Assembly: GCF_005048155.1 (NCBI RefSeq)
Contig: NZ_SUMB01000008.1
Location: 248,001-312,000 of the forward strand
Reading direction: 5' to 3'
Source of the DNA: Streptomyces piniterrae
GTDB taxonomy: Bacteria > Actinomycetota > Actinomycetes > Streptomycetales > Streptomycetaceae
Length of the DNA: 64,000 bases
How positions within the stretch are numbered: position 1 is the stretch's first letter; each line of letters begins with the position of its first letter. The position numbers and the translations under genes were made by a program. This document shows positions 1 to 8,435 of the stretch, piece by piece. Below the pieces are notes generated by a model. That model was not told where the DNA came from, did no database searches, and saw only the letters and a list, made by a program, of their open reading frames with translations.

Positions 1-619
1 CGGCGGCCACGGCGGCCAGCAGCGACCAGGAGACCAGCGAGCCCTGCCAGCCGCCGAGGGCGTTCTCCAGCGGAACGGCGGAGGCGGCCGAGACGGTCGC
101 GCCGAGGATCATCGCCGTGGAGTACAGCGCCGTCATGCCCGCGGCGCGTTCCGGGAAGTCCCGCTTGATCAGACCCGGCATCAGCACGTTCAGCAGGGCG
201 ATCGCCGTACCGACCACCGCGCAGCCGACGAACAGCGCCACGACGGGCGGGGCGATCCGCAGCGCGATGCCGCCGCACAGCAGCACCAACGCGGCGCACA
301 GCGCCGTCTCCGTTCCCCAACGTCGGGCCAGCCTGGGCGCGATGATCGAACCGAGGCCCATGAAGATCAGCGGGATGGTCGTCACCAGGCTGCTGGCGGT
401 CGCGGCCAGATGGAATTGCTCGCCGATCTCACTGAGCAGCGGAGAGACACCGGCCAGCGCCGCGCGCATGTTGAGCGCGGCGAGGACGATACCGGCCAGG
501 AGGAGCGCCGGGTGGGCCCGGAGTCGTCGGCGGGCGGCGGCGACCTGCGATGCCGCGGCCAGATCCTGCTCGGCGTCGATCGAGTCGATCAAAGGGGCTT
601 CGGACCTGGTCCCTGGCAT
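1..619 (-). CDS. MFS transporter, CynX/NimT-like, truncated at window edge
   Basis: The reading frame begins with ATG at 619 (MPGTRSEAPLID...) and runs off the left edge, so only about 206 N-terminal residues are visible. After a charged cytoplasmic N-terminus come several hydrophobic helices. They include a segment with NMRAALAGVSPLLSEIG, typical of the cyanate/2-nitroimidazole (CynX/NimT) branch of the major facilitator superfamily, and an R-W-G-T-E loop between helices 2 and 3. The GntR regulator ends 174 bp upstream on the same strand, so the pair probably forms a regulator-transporter unit. The substrate cannot be read from the sequence; organic anion uptake is a family-based guess. The C-terminal half lies outside the window. 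Confidence 0.85.
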   Translation of the reverse strand, partial: MPGTRSEAPLIDSIDAEQDLAAASQVAAARRRLRAHPALLLAGIVLAALNMRAALAGVSPLLSEIGEQFHLAATASSLVTTIPLIFMGLGSIIAPRLARRWGTETALCAALVLLCGGIALRIAPPVVALFVGCAVVGTAIALLNVLMPGLIKRDFPERAAGMTALYSTAMILGATVSAASAVPLENALGGWQGSLVSWSLLAAVAA

Positions 620-793
620 GTGTGCGTACCTCGCCAATCGTGCGGTGTGGAGGGGGTTTGGGGGGAGGGGGCGGGCCCCGGGGCGCGCTGAGCAAACTCA
701 GCGGAAGAGAAAGCAGGGGAAACAGGAGGAGAAGCAGGGGGAGAAATGGGGGCGCGGAGCGAGCCGAGGCAGAGGCAGGGACGCGGGGTCGGC

Positions 794-1504
794 TCAGCGC
801 GCGGCGAGCAGGGCCTCGACGGCCCGCTTCGGCTTTTCCAGTAGCTCGCGGGTGGCCCGTTCCGCGCCCTCCGGGTCGCCCGACGCGATCGCGTCCAGGA
901 CGCGGCGGTGATCGCCGTGCACGACCCTCGGCATCGCCTGGTCGTCGAGCGCGGTGACCAGCGCCTCCCGCACCGAGCTGCTGAACCATCCGTACGTCGC
1001 CGTCAGTGCGGTGTTGTGCGCGGCCTCGACGACGGCCTTGTGGAAGGCGATGTCGTGATCGGCGTAGAGCTCGAGGCTGCCGGATCCGGGCCGGCCGTCC
1101 GCGTCGGCCAGTTCGGCCTGGGCATCCAGGGCCGCCCGCATCCGCTCCAGGTCGGCGGGCTCATGCCGTAGCGCGGCCAGCCGGGCGGCTTCCGCCTCCA
1201 GGGCGATCCGTACTTCCAGGACGTCACGGATACCGGCCCGCTGGATGCCGCGCATGATCTCGCCCGGGTCGGCGGTGGACACCACGAACGTGCCCTCGCC
1301 CTGCCTGGACCGCAGCATCCCGGCGTGAACGAGCACCCGGATCGCCTCGCGGACGGTGTTACGACCGACCTGGAGTTGTTCCGCCAGCGCGTGCTCGGTC
1401 GGGATACGGGCCCCGACCTGCCATTCCCCGGCGGACAGTTGGGACCGCAGGGCCTCGACGACGGTGTCCACGAGGGAGTGCCGTCCCGCCGCCTGCAGTG
1501 CCAT
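794..1504 (-). CDS. GntR family (FadR/FCD subfamily) transcriptional regulator
   Basis: 236 residues. Residues about 8-75 form a winged helix-turn-helix (LVDTVVEALRSQL, then GRNTVREAIRVLVHAGML and the wing RQGEGTFV), the classical GntR N-terminus. Residues about 90-225 are an all-helical FCD ligand domain. Its metal-binding pattern is visible: DHDIAFHKAVVEAAHN followed by HGDHRRVLDAI. FCD regulators usually respond to a carboxylic acid. The gene lies directly upstream of the CynX-like transporter in the same orientation and probably controls it. A possible operator is the AT-richer stretch just upstream (about 1590-1620), but no clear palindrome was confirmed. The effector is unknown. Confidence 0.88.
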   Translation of the reverse strand: MALQAAGRHSLVDTVVEALRSQLSAGEWQVGARIPTEHALAEQLQVGRNTVREAIRVLVHAGMLRSRQGEGTFVVSTADPGEIMRGIQRAGIRDVLEVRIALEAEAARLAALRHEPADLERMRAALDAQAELADADGRPGSGSLELYADHDIAFHKAVVEAAHNTALTATYGWFSSSVREALVTALDDQAMPRVVHGDHRRVLDAIASGDPEGAERATRELLEKPKRAVEALLAAR

Positions 1505-1750
1505 GGCCGTCTGCCCTCCGTGTCCGCTCGTTGCCCTGCCCGTGTGGCGCGCGCATGCCGGCAGCGCGCATCACCGAGCTGCCAGTTGCCCAGTCATCCT
1601 ACAACCGATTGATTCAGCGTACATAGAAGTCAGTGGGGGACGAAATGGCGAAGTCAGCGGGGAGGCGAATTGGAGAGGTCAGCGGGGAGACGAAATGCCG
1701 GTGCGGGGCCGCCCGGCACCGGCGAACCCCGCACCCCCACCACGTCACAA

Positions 1751-1797
1751 CCCGCTAGCCCGCTAGCCCGCTAGCCCGCTAGCGCGCCAGCCCGCTA
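1751..1797. repeat. Octamer tandem repeat abutting a stop codon
   Basis: Four perfect copies of cccgctag (1751-1782), one degenerate copy and a final partial copy form a period-8 array. The last unit supplies the stop codon of the decarboxylase gene ending at 1795. The array lies just beyond the 3' end of that gene and contains in-frame-looking TAG triplets on its coding strand. It resembles slippage or short-unit expansion rather than a terminator. Confidence 0.8.
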
Positions 1798-3288
1798 CAA
1801 CCCGATATCCCGCTCCCGGATATCGGCGAAGGACTCGCGACGTACGAGAAGCCGGGCCTGGCCGTCGGCGACCGCCACGACCGGCGGGCGGCCGACGAGG
1901 TTGTAACCGGAGGCCATCGAGAGGTGGTACGCGCCGGCCACGGGGACCGCGAGCAGGTCTCCGGGCCGGATGTCGCCGGGCAGCCGGACGTCCGAGGCGA
2001 GGACATCGCCCGCCTCGCAGTGCCGGCCGACGACGGTGACCGCCTCCGGCGCGACGGCCGAGCGGCGGCCGACGAGCCGGGGCGCGTAGCGCACCCCGTA
2101 CAGCGCCGGCCGGGGGTTGTCGCTCATCCCGCCGTCCACCGCCACGAACAGGTGCGTCCCGGTCCGCTTGACGGTCAGCACCCGGTAGAGGGCGACACCG
2201 GCCGGGCCGGCGATGGCGCGGCCGGGTTCGACGGCGAGCCGTGGAACCGGCAGGCCGGCCGCCGCGCAGCCGCGGGCCAGCTCGGCACGGATCTTGGTTC
2301 CGAGGCAGGCGATGTCGAGGGCGGGCTCGCCGGGGAGGTAGGCGATGCCGTGGCCGCCGCCGAGGTCCAGCTCGGGCAGCGTGACGCCGTGCTGCTCGTG
2401 GATCCGCGCCAGCAGCCCGACCAGTCGCCGTACGGCCGACAGATACGGCTTGACGGTGGTGATCTGCGAGCCCAAGTGGCAGTGCAGGCCCACGAGTTCG
2501 AGACGTGGCTGGCCCAGCACCCGGGCGATGGCGTGCTGCGCGGAACCGTCCGCGACCGACAGTCCGAACTTCTGGTCCTCGGTCCCCGTACGGATCTTGG
2601 CGTGGCCGCCCGCGGCGATTCCCGGCACGACCCGGATCAGCACCTTCTGGCGGCTGCCCGCCGGGACCGCGGCGGCCAGCCGGGCGATCTCCGAGGTGCT
2701 GTCGATGACGATCCGCCCGACGCCGAGCCGCAGCGCGGTGCCCAGGTCGTCCGGGCTCTTGGCGTTGCCGTGCAGCACGATCCGCTCGGGCGGGTAGCCG
2801 GTGGTCACAGCCAGCTCCAGCTCGCCGGCGGAGCAGACGTCCAGGCCGAGGCCCTCCTCCTGGACCCAGTGCGCCATGGCGCGGCACAGGAACGCCTTGG
2901 CCGCGTAGAGGACATCGGCGTCCGGGAAAGCCCGCAGGTAGGCGCGGCAGCGGCGCCGGACCTCGTCCTCGTCCAGGACGTAGGTGGGCGTGCCGAAACG
3001 TTCGGCGAGCTCGGTGAGGGGGACGCCGCCCACAGCGAGGTCGGCCTGCGGGAGGGGGGTCGTGGACCCGGGCCAGATGGCGAGCGGATCGCTGTCGCGA
3101 GGCGCGCTCGGGGTGGCGGGCGGGGTCTCGACCGGAACGCGGGGGCGCTTGGCGCGGGCATCGGACCGGGCGCCCCGTGGCGCGGGGGCGACGGCGGTCC
3201 CGTACGACGGGGTGGCCACCGGGGGCGCGGGGGGTGTCGCGGGCACGTCAGTCTGGGGCAACGTGCCGTCGCTGATGGTGTGGCTCAT
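1795..3288 (-). CDS. PLP-dependent decarboxylase, diaminopimelate decarboxylase-like (fold type III)
   Basis: 497 residues. The first 75 or so are Pro/Ala-rich and probably disordered; the remainder is an alanine-racemase-type barrel plus beta domain. Hallmarks seen are the PLP lysine in VLYAAKAFLC, the HCHLGSQI strand, the Gly-rich phosphate loop GGGHGIAY, EPGRAIAGPAG, GRHCEAGD (the Cys of the DAP decarboxylase CESGD motif) and GAYHLSMASGYN near the C-terminus. These match LysA-type enzymes (meso-diaminopimelate to lysine plus CO2). A SAV_915-type protein and a LysR regulator lie upstream, so this may be a dedicated second copy rather than the housekeeping lysA. Substrate specificity is inferred only. 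The start is the ATG of MSHTISDG. Confidence 0.85.
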   Translation of the reverse strand: MSHTISDGTLPQTDVPATPPAPPVATPSYGTAVAPAPRGARSDARAKRPRVPVETPPATPSAPRDSDPLAIWPGSTTPLPQADLAVGGVPLTELAERFGTPTYVLDEDEVRRRCRAYLRAFPDADVLYAAKAFLCRAMAHWVQEEGLGLDVCSAGELELAVTTGYPPERIVLHGNAKSPDDLGTALRLGVGRIVIDSTSEIARLAAAVPAGSRQKVLIRVVPGIAAGGHAKIRTGTEDQKFGLSVADGSAQHAIARVLGQPRLELVGLHCHLGSQITTVKPYLSAVRRLVGLLARIHEQHGVTLPELDLGGGHGIAYLPGEPALDIACLGTKIRAELARGCAAAGLPVPRLAVEPGRAIAGPAGVALYRVLTVKRTGTHLFVAVDGGMSDNPRPALYGVRYAPRLVGRRSAVAPEAVTVVGRHCEAGDVLASDVRLPGDIRPGDLLAVPVAGAYHLSMASGYNLVGRPPVVAVADGQARLLVRRESFADIRERDIGL

Positions 3289-3301
3289 GGTGTTCGCCCC
3301 C

Positions 3302-3619
3302 TCACGCGGCCCGTACGTGACGGACCCGGGACATCTCGGGGGCGAACCGTGGGTCGACGGTGACCGCGGTGGCTCCCAGGGGCTCGGTCAGAGCGCGGAG
3401 CGCGGGCTCGGAGAGCGTGACCCAGGGCTGGCCGCCGCCCAGGGCTTCGGTCAGCCGCTGCTGTGAGGTGAAGCCGACGGCGGTACGACCGCCGAGGGCA
3501 GTGCGAAACATGCGGGCCGTGCAGCCCGCGGGACCCGACCGGACGGGGACGAAGAGAGGTCCGGCCGGGACGCGATCGGCCGGTTCGGGATCTTCCGCGT
3601 ACAGGGTGGTGTGGGACAC
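3302..3619 (-). CDS. SAV_915 family protein
   Basis: About 105 residues, starting at GTG (VSHTTLYAEDPEP...), with an AGGAG ribosome-binding site 7 bases upstream; an ATG 24 bases further upstream has no such site. The sequence contains LFVPVRSGPAGCTARMFRT, GGRTAVGFTSQQRL and LSEPALRALTEPLG. It resembles the small soluble SAV_915 family of streptomycetes, whose function I do not know. It lies 13 bp upstream of the decarboxylase gene on the same strand, so the two are probably cotranscribed. It has no membrane segment or signal peptide. Confidence 0.72.
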   Translation of the reverse strand: MSHTTLYAEDPEPADRVPAGPLFVPVRSGPAGCTARMFRTALGGRTAVGFTSQQRLTEALGGGQPWVTLSEPALRALTEPLGATAVTVDPRFAPEMSRVRHVRAA

Positions 3620-3949
3620 GGTATTGCTCCTAGGGCAGAACATCGGCCCCGGACCGGTGGAAGACGCGTACGCCGGGGCTCGTCTCAGACGCTATTCCCG
3701 GAAAACCGGACAGCTGGGTGCTCGCTGACGCATCCTTGACGATTCCTGGACAGGACTTGACGCGATGTAGTCGCTGAGTGGCCGGGGGGCCACGGTTGGC
3801 GACCGAAGATCGGCGGTTGGTGGCGACTTCGCCACTTCCTGTGACGGGGCTGAACCCGCTTGATCGACCATGTGCACCCGCACCCCCGCCCGCACCCCGC
3901 CGGCGAAGCGCGGCGGACCCGCCGCAAACGGCTGGGGACCAAGACCGGC
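3620..3949. other. Noncoding gap between LysR gene and SAV_915 gene
   Basis: About 330 bases without a convincing gene. The part nearest the SAV_915 start is AT-richer and should hold the promoter of the SAV_915-decarboxylase pair. I could not fix -10 and -35 boxes with confidence, and no strong hairpin was found. Confidence 0.4.
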
Positions 3950-4849
3950 TCAGGCAACGCGCAGCGCCCCGCGAACCGTCTCGGCGAATTCCACGGCCGC
4001 CGGGCTCAGCGCCGCCCACTGGCGTACCGCCCAGCCCGTCGCCAGCGGGGGCAGCGCGGGGATCGGCACCAGCCGAAGCGCCGACCCGGCCGTGTCGCGG
4101 TGGCCCGGCGGTTGCGGTACCACCGCATGCCCGACGCCCAGTTCGGCCAGCAGCAGGGCGGTGTCCCAGTCCGCGACGCTGGTGGTGCTCGGTGGCGGTA
4201 GCGGCCCGGGTTCCCGGCTGTTCAGATGGCCGTCGAGCCGCATCCTGGACGTGGAGTTCTCCGGCAGTCGGATGTGCCGGATGCCGGCCAGCTCCTCGGG
4301 CTCGATCCGCTCCCGCGACGCGAGCGGATCGTCGGCGTGTACGGCCAGCACCCACGGCAGATCGATCATCGGGTGCTGCTCGATGCCCCGTACCGGCGGA
4401 CCGATGGTGATCCAGGCCAGCTCGGACGTGCCGTCCGCGACCGCCCCGAAGCAGCGGCGGCTGGAACTCTCGGTCTGGAACTCCAGGTTGACCCGTGGAT
4501 GGCGGGCCCGGAAGGCGACCACCGCGTCGGACATGAAGTGCCGTACGGTCGTGGCGCCGGTGGTCACCCGGACCGTGCCGCCGTCGCCCTCCCGCATATC
4601 GGCCAGCGTGCGCAGCGCCAGATCCAGCCCGCCGAGGCCGTCGGCGGCCGCGCGCTGCAGGATCCGGCCCGCCTGGGTCGGCGCGACGCCGCGCGCCCGG
4701 CGCTCCAACAGGCCGATGCCCGCCTCGCGTTCGAGCCGCTTGATGCGCTGGCTGACGGCGGACTGCGTACACCCCAGGTCCCGGGCGACGGCGCTGAGAT
4801 TGCCCGCCTCGCAGACGGCCACGAAGGCGCGGAGATCGTCGAGAGTCAC
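3950..4849 (-). CDS. LysR family transcriptional regulator
   Basis: 299 residues. The N-terminal helix-turn-helix is clear: LRAFVAVCEAGNLSAVARDLGCTQSAVSQRIKRLEREAG, followed by LLERRARGVAPTQAG. Residues about 88-290 form the periplasmic-binding-like co-inducer domain. The gene lies upstream of and in line with the SAV_915/decarboxylase genes (330 bp apart) and divergent from the rhomboid-like gene. Either could be its target; LysR regulators most often control the divergent neighbour. The ligand is unknown. The start is ATG at 4849. Confidence 0.88.
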   Translation of the reverse strand: MTLDDLRAFVAVCEAGNLSAVARDLGCTQSAVSQRIKRLEREAGIGLLERRARGVAPTQAGRILQRAAADGLGGLDLALRTLADMREGDGGTVRVTTGATTVRHFMSDAVVAFRARHPRVNLEFQTESSSRRCFGAVADGTSELAWITIGPPVRGIEQHPMIDLPWVLAVHADDPLASRERIEPEELAGIRHIRLPENSTSRMRLDGHLNSREPGPLPPPSTTSVADWDTALLLAELGVGHAVVPQPPGHRDTAGSALRLVPIPALPPLATGWAVRQWAALSPAAVEFAETVRGALRVA

Positions 4850-4961
4850 GGGCTCACGCTAGCCCCAATCCAAGCTATCTCTAAGGGTTTTGAAAGGAAA
4901 CCTGAGGATTGACTTGGGGGTTGCTGCACCGCGAAGATCTTCACAGGGCCCGAGGGCGGCA

Positions 4962-4995
4962 ACCCGGAACCCCGTACGGCCGTACGGCTCCGGGT
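4962..4995. promoter_or_regulatory. Nested palindrome in LysR/rhomboid divergent region
   Basis: Two adjacent CCGTACGG octamers (4972-4979, 4980-4987) make a 16-base palindrome. It is flanked by the arms ACCCGGA (4962-4968) and TCCGGGT (4989-4995). A second short palindrome, GCACCATGGTGC, lies at 5011-5022. The position between divergent genes suits an operator, possibly for the LysR protein, but this is inference. Confidence 0.4.
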
Positions 4996-5035
4996 GCCGA
5001 CCCGCCACGCGCACCATGGTGCATTCCGCCCGCGT

Positions 5036-5041
5036 TAGCCT
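5036..5041 (+). promoter_or_regulatory. Probable -10 box of a leaderless promoter
   Basis: TAGCCT ends six bases before the GTG start at 5048. This is the geometry expected when transcription begins at or next to the start codon. No Shine-Dalgarno sequence precedes the GTG, which supports leaderless translation. Confidence 0.45.
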
Positions 5042-5047
5042 CTTACG

Positions 5048-5845
5048 GTGGAAACCGAGGGCAGGGCGGACGATACGGCGGACGGGGCGCACAACGGGGC
5101 GCACAACAGGGCGTCCAACGAGACGCCCAAAGGGAAGATCCAAGCCGTCCGCCGCCGGCTCCTCCGGGCCACGGACTGGCTCCTGGCCTGGATCCGCTCC
5201 ACTCCCGGCACCCACATCTGGCTGCTGATCATCGGCATCACCAGCCTCGTCATCGCCTCGGCATCCGAGGGCCTGGAGCACTTCCTCCTCCACCGCACCA
5301 GCAGCAACATCCATGAGCTGAACGAGCATCCGCTGCCCTCGCTGCTGATCAGCGGTTTCTGGATCGAGCAGCCCGGGTCGTTTCTGCTCTACGTGGTGAT
5401 GTTCGAGCTGCTGCACGCCAACGTCGAGCGATGGATGGGCACTTGGCGCTGGCTGCTGACCGTCGCGGCCGCGCATGTCGCCGCCACGCTCGCCAGCCAG
5501 GAACTCGTCCTGCTGGCCATCGAGGGGCACCGGCTGCCGCGTTCGATGACCCATGTGGTGGACATCGGCGTCTCCTACGGGCTGGCGGCCGCCGCCGGTG
5601 TGCTGACGTATCGTCTGCGGCCGCTCTGGCGCCATGTGTATCTCGCCGTGGTGCTGGCCTTCTTCGCGGTCCCCCTGATGACGGGGGCGACCTTCACCGA
5701 CTTCGGCCATGCGATCGCGCTGGTCATGGGCTACGCGGCCTGGCCGCTGACGCCGGCCGCGTCCGTACCCGGGGAACACGGGGAACACGGGGAACACGAG
5801 GAACCCACGGAGGGGGCCGAGGAGGGGCCCGGGGGTGTCCCCTAG
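5048..5845 (+). CDS. Rhomboid-like integral membrane protein
   Basis: 265 residues, GTG start without a ribosome-binding site. A charged N-terminus of about 45 residues is followed by roughly six hydrophobic segments (IWLLIIGITSLVIA, SFLLYVVMFELLH, WLLTVAAAHVAATLA, DIGVSYGLAAAAGVL, VYLAVVLAFFAV, IALVMGYAAWPL). Rhomboid-type features are HANVERWMG after helix 2, GVSYG (a GxSxG candidate nucleophile) in helix 4, and FGHAIALVMGY (candidate His) in the last helix. The first part deviates from canonical HxxxN, so proteolytic activity is likely but unproven. The C-terminus ends in a GEHGEHGEHEE repeat encoded by a 9-base DNA repeat (about 5770-5800). The substrate is unknown. Confidence 0.75.
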   Translation: METEGRADDTADGAHNGAHNRASNETPKGKIQAVRRRLLRATDWLLAWIRSTPGTHIWLLIIGITSLVIASASEGLEHFLLHRTSSNIHELNEHPLPSLLISGFWIEQPGSFLLYVVMFELLHANVERWMGTWRWLLTVAAAHVAATLASQELVLLAIEGHRLPRSMTHVVDIGVSYGLAAAAGVLTYRLRPLWRHVYLAVVLAFFAVPLMTGATFTDFGHAIALVMGYAAWPLTPAASVPGEHGEHGEHEEPTEGAEEGPGGVP

Positions 5846-5953
5846 GGGGCGTTCGAACAGATCCCCTAGGGGATGCGAAGGCCCCCTGCGGGTCCACAAC
5901 GTCGGGGTGCGGAGCGGGTATTCCCGTGTTCCGACCGCCCTCCCACGGCCTCA

Positions 5954-6031
5954 CTCAGAGCCCGTAGATCCGCTCGCCGGCGTCAGAGCCCGTCAACCCA
6001 CTCCCGGCTCTCAGAGCCCGTAGATCCGCTC
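5954..6031. repeat. Duplicated 3' end of the HAD hydrolase gene
   Basis: The 22 bases at 6010-6031, which encode the last codons and stop of the HAD gene, recur identically at 5954-5975. A third partial copy lies at about 5982-5993. This is a tandem-type duplication of a gene terminus. Confidence 0.8.
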
Positions 6032-6829
6032 CAAGGCGTGTGCGATGCCGTCGTCCTCGTTGGAGGTGGTGATCTCGTCGGCGACGGCCGTGAGTTCGGG
6101 GTGGGCGTTGGCCATTGCCACGCCGTGTGCGGACCAGGCGAACATCGGGATGTCGTTGGGCATATCGCCGAAGGCGACGGTCTCCTTGGCCTTGAGGCCC
6201 AGCCGCCTGGCGGCCAGTGAGAGTCCGGTGGCCTTCGACAGGCCCAGGGGGAGGAGTTCGACTATGCCCTCGCCGGCCATCGTCACCCCCACCAGATCCC
6301 CGGCGACCTCGCGTGCGGTCCGTGCGAGCTCGTCGTCGTCGAGGGTCGGGTGCTGGAGGTAGACCTTGTTGAGCGGGGCCGCCCACAGGTCGGCGGGGTC
6401 CTTGATCATGACGGTCGGCAGGGGGCCGTCCTGGACGCGGTAGCCGGCGCCGACCAGCACCTCGCCCTCCAGGCCGTCCCGGCTCGCCGCCAGAAACAGC
6501 GGGCCCACCTCCGCCTCGATCTTGGACAGCGCGAGTCCGGCCAGCTGCCGGTCCAGCGTCACCGACGTCAGCAGCCGGCGCTCCCCCGCGTGGTAGACCT
6601 GCGCGCCCTGCCCGCACACCGCGAGGCCCTGGTAGTCCAGGGCGTCGAGGATGTGCCGGGTCCAGGGCACCGAGCGGCCGGTGACGACGATATGCGCCGC
6701 GCCCGCCCGGGTGGCCGCGGTGAGCGCCGCGCGGGTGCGCTCGGAGACGGTCTCGTCCGGACGCAGCAGCGTCCCGTCGAGGTCCGTCGCGATGAGTTTG
6801 TAGGGGAGCGAGGGCGCGGCGGCGGTCAC
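6011..6829 (-). CDS. HAD superfamily hydrolase, Cof type (subfamily IIB)
   Basis: 272 residues. Motif I is LIATDLDGTLL near residue 14 (nucleophile Asp), motif II the Thr of HIVVTGR, motif III the Lys of LSKATGLS, and motif IV VAFGDMPNDIPMFA. The long insertion between motifs II and III is the type IIB cap. Such enzymes dephosphorylate sugar phosphates, flavin precursors or pyridoxal phosphate; the substrate cannot be told. The GTG start overlaps the serS stop (GTGA), so translation is coupled to serS. Confidence 0.9.
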   Translation of the reverse strand: MTAAAPSLPYKLIATDLDGTLLRPDETVSERTRAALTAATRAGAAHIVVTGRSVPWTRHILDALDYQGLAVCGQGAQVYHAGERRLLTSVTLDRQLAGLALSKIEAEVGPLFLAASRDGLEGEVLVGAGYRVQDGPLPTVMIKDPADLWAAPLNKVYLQHPTLDDDELARTAREVAGDLVGVTMAGEGIVELLPLGLSKATGLSLAARRLGLKAKETVAFGDMPNDIPMFAWSAHGVAMANAHPELTAVADEITTSNEDDGIAHALERIYGL

Positions 6830-8115
6830 TTGGCGACGGGCTCCAGGACCTCGCGGCCGCCCAGGTAGGGGCGGAGCACCTCGGGGACGCGCACGGAGCC
6901 GTCCGCCTGCTGGTGGTTCTCGAAGATCGCCACGATGGTGCGCGGGACGGCGCAGAGCGTGCCGTTCAGCGTCGCGAGCGGCTGGACCTTCTGCTTGCCG
7001 TCGACGGTCTCGCGCATCCGGACCGAGAGCCGCCGCGCCTGGAACTCATTGCAGTTCGACGCCGACGTCAGCTCGCGGTACTTGCCCTGGGTGGGGATCC
7101 ACGCCTCGCAGTCGAACTTGCGGGAGGCCGAGGCGCCGAGGTCGCCGGTGGCCACATCGATCACCTGGAAGGGCAGCTCCAGGCTGGTCAGCCACTGCTT
7201 CTCCCAGTCCAGCAGCCGCTGGTGCTCGGCCTGTGCGTCCTCCGGCGCGACGTAGGAGAACATCTCCACCTTGTCGAACTGGTGGACCCGGAAGATGCCG
7301 CGGGTGTCCTTGCCGTACGTACCGGCCTCGCGGCGGTAGCACGGCGAGAAGCCGGCGTAGCGCAGCGGCAGCTTGCCCGCGTCGAGGATCTCGTCCATGT
7401 GGTACGCGGCGAGCGGGACCTCGGAGGTGCCGACCAGGTAGTAGTCGTCCTTCTCCAGGTGGTAGACGTTCTCGGCGGCCTGGCCGAGGAAGCCGGTGCC
7501 CTCCATGGCGCGCGGGCGCACCAGGGTGGGCGTCAGCATCGGGGTGAAGCCGGCCTCGGTGGCCTGCGCGATGGCGGCGTTGACGAGGGCGAGCTCCAGC
7601 AGCGCGCCGACGCCGGTGAGGTAGTAGAACCGCGAGCCGGAGACCTTGGCGCCGCGCTCGACGTCGATGGCGCCGAGCAGCTCGCCGATCTCCAGGTGGT
7701 CCTTGGGCTCGAAGCCCTCGGCGGCGAAGTCGCGCGGGGTGCCGAGGGTTTCGAGGACGGTGAAGTCCTCCTCGCCGCCGACCGGCACGTCCGGGTGGAC
7801 GATGTTGCCGAGCTTGAGCAGCAGCGTCTGGGTCTCGTCCTTGGCCTCGTCCTGCGCGGCGTCGGCGGCCTTGACGGCCGCGGCCAGCTCGCCGGCCTTC
7901 TTCAGCAGCGCGGCCTTCTCGTCGCCAGAGGCCTTGGGGATGAGCTTGCCGAGCGCCTTCTGCTCGGCGCGCAGCTCGTCGAAGCGGACGCTGGACGACC
8001 TGCGCCGCTCGTCGGCGGAGAGCAGGGCGTCGACGAGCTCGACGTCCTCTCCACGGGCGCGCTGGGAGGCGCGCACACGGTCGGGGTCCTCACGGAGCAG
8101 GCGAAGGTCAATCAC
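6826..8115 (-). CDS. serS: Seryl-tRNA synthetase
   Basis: 429 residues, the usual bacterial length. Residues about 28-105 are the antiparallel coiled-coil arm that grips the long variable arm of tRNA-Ser. The class II catalytic core follows. It shows the TSEVPL serine/ATP region, motif 2 (CYRREAGTYGKDTRGIFRVHQFDKVEMF) and motif 3 (LNGTLCAVPRTIVAIFENHQ), plus the conserved LTSASNCNEFQARR. It charges tRNA-Ser with serine in the cytoplasm. The start is GTG (VIDLRLLREDPD), with a TAGCCT box six bases upstream and no ribosome-binding site, so the message may be leaderless. The upstream noncoding region carries the DnaA-box cluster. Confidence 0.98.
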   Translation of the reverse strand: MIDLRLLREDPDRVRASQRARGEDVELVDALLSADERRRSSSVRFDELRAEQKALGKLIPKASGDEKAALLKKAGELAAAVKAADAAQDEAKDETQTLLLKLGNIVHPDVPVGGEEDFTVLETLGTPRDFAAEGFEPKDHLEIGELLGAIDVERGAKVSGSRFYYLTGVGALLELALVNAAIAQATEAGFTPMLTPTLVRPRAMEGTGFLGQAAENVYHLEKDDYYLVGTSEVPLAAYHMDEILDAGKLPLRYAGFSPCYRREAGTYGKDTRGIFRVHQFDKVEMFSYVAPEDAQAEHQRLLDWEKQWLTSLELPFQVIDVATGDLGASASRKFDCEAWIPTQGKYRELTSASNCNEFQARRLSVRMRETVDGKQKVQPLATLNGTLCAVPRTIVAIFENHQQADGSVRVPEVLRPYLGGREVLEPVAK

Positions 8116-8121
8116 CCCACC

Positions 8122-8127
8122 AGGCTA
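8122..8127 (-). promoter_or_regulatory. Probable -10 box of serS (leaderless)
   Basis: TAGCCT on the minus strand lies six bases before the serS GTG, the same geometry as at the rhomboid-like gene. The -35 element is not obvious. Confidence 0.45.
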
Positions 8128-8435
8128 CCGGGGCCGTGCCCCGGCACTCGACGTGATATTGCCGCGTGCCATCATTTGACCGTTTTGCGGCTATTTATTC
8201 CTTGGGTGGGAATAGGTGGGGTGGGAATGGACGGCGGGGTGAATGGGCGCAGGAGTGATCGTCAAGGAATTGCCGTGCCGCGCATTCCCGGAGGCCTGGC
8301 TCCCCGGGCCGGTTCCGCGTCCGGTTTGGGGGTGCTGGTTTCCGGTCCGGTTTCCGATCCCGTTTCCAGTCCGGTTCCCGTCTCGTTTTCCGGTCCGGTT
8401 TCCTTGATCCGGTATCCGCAATGCGGCATTCGCGC

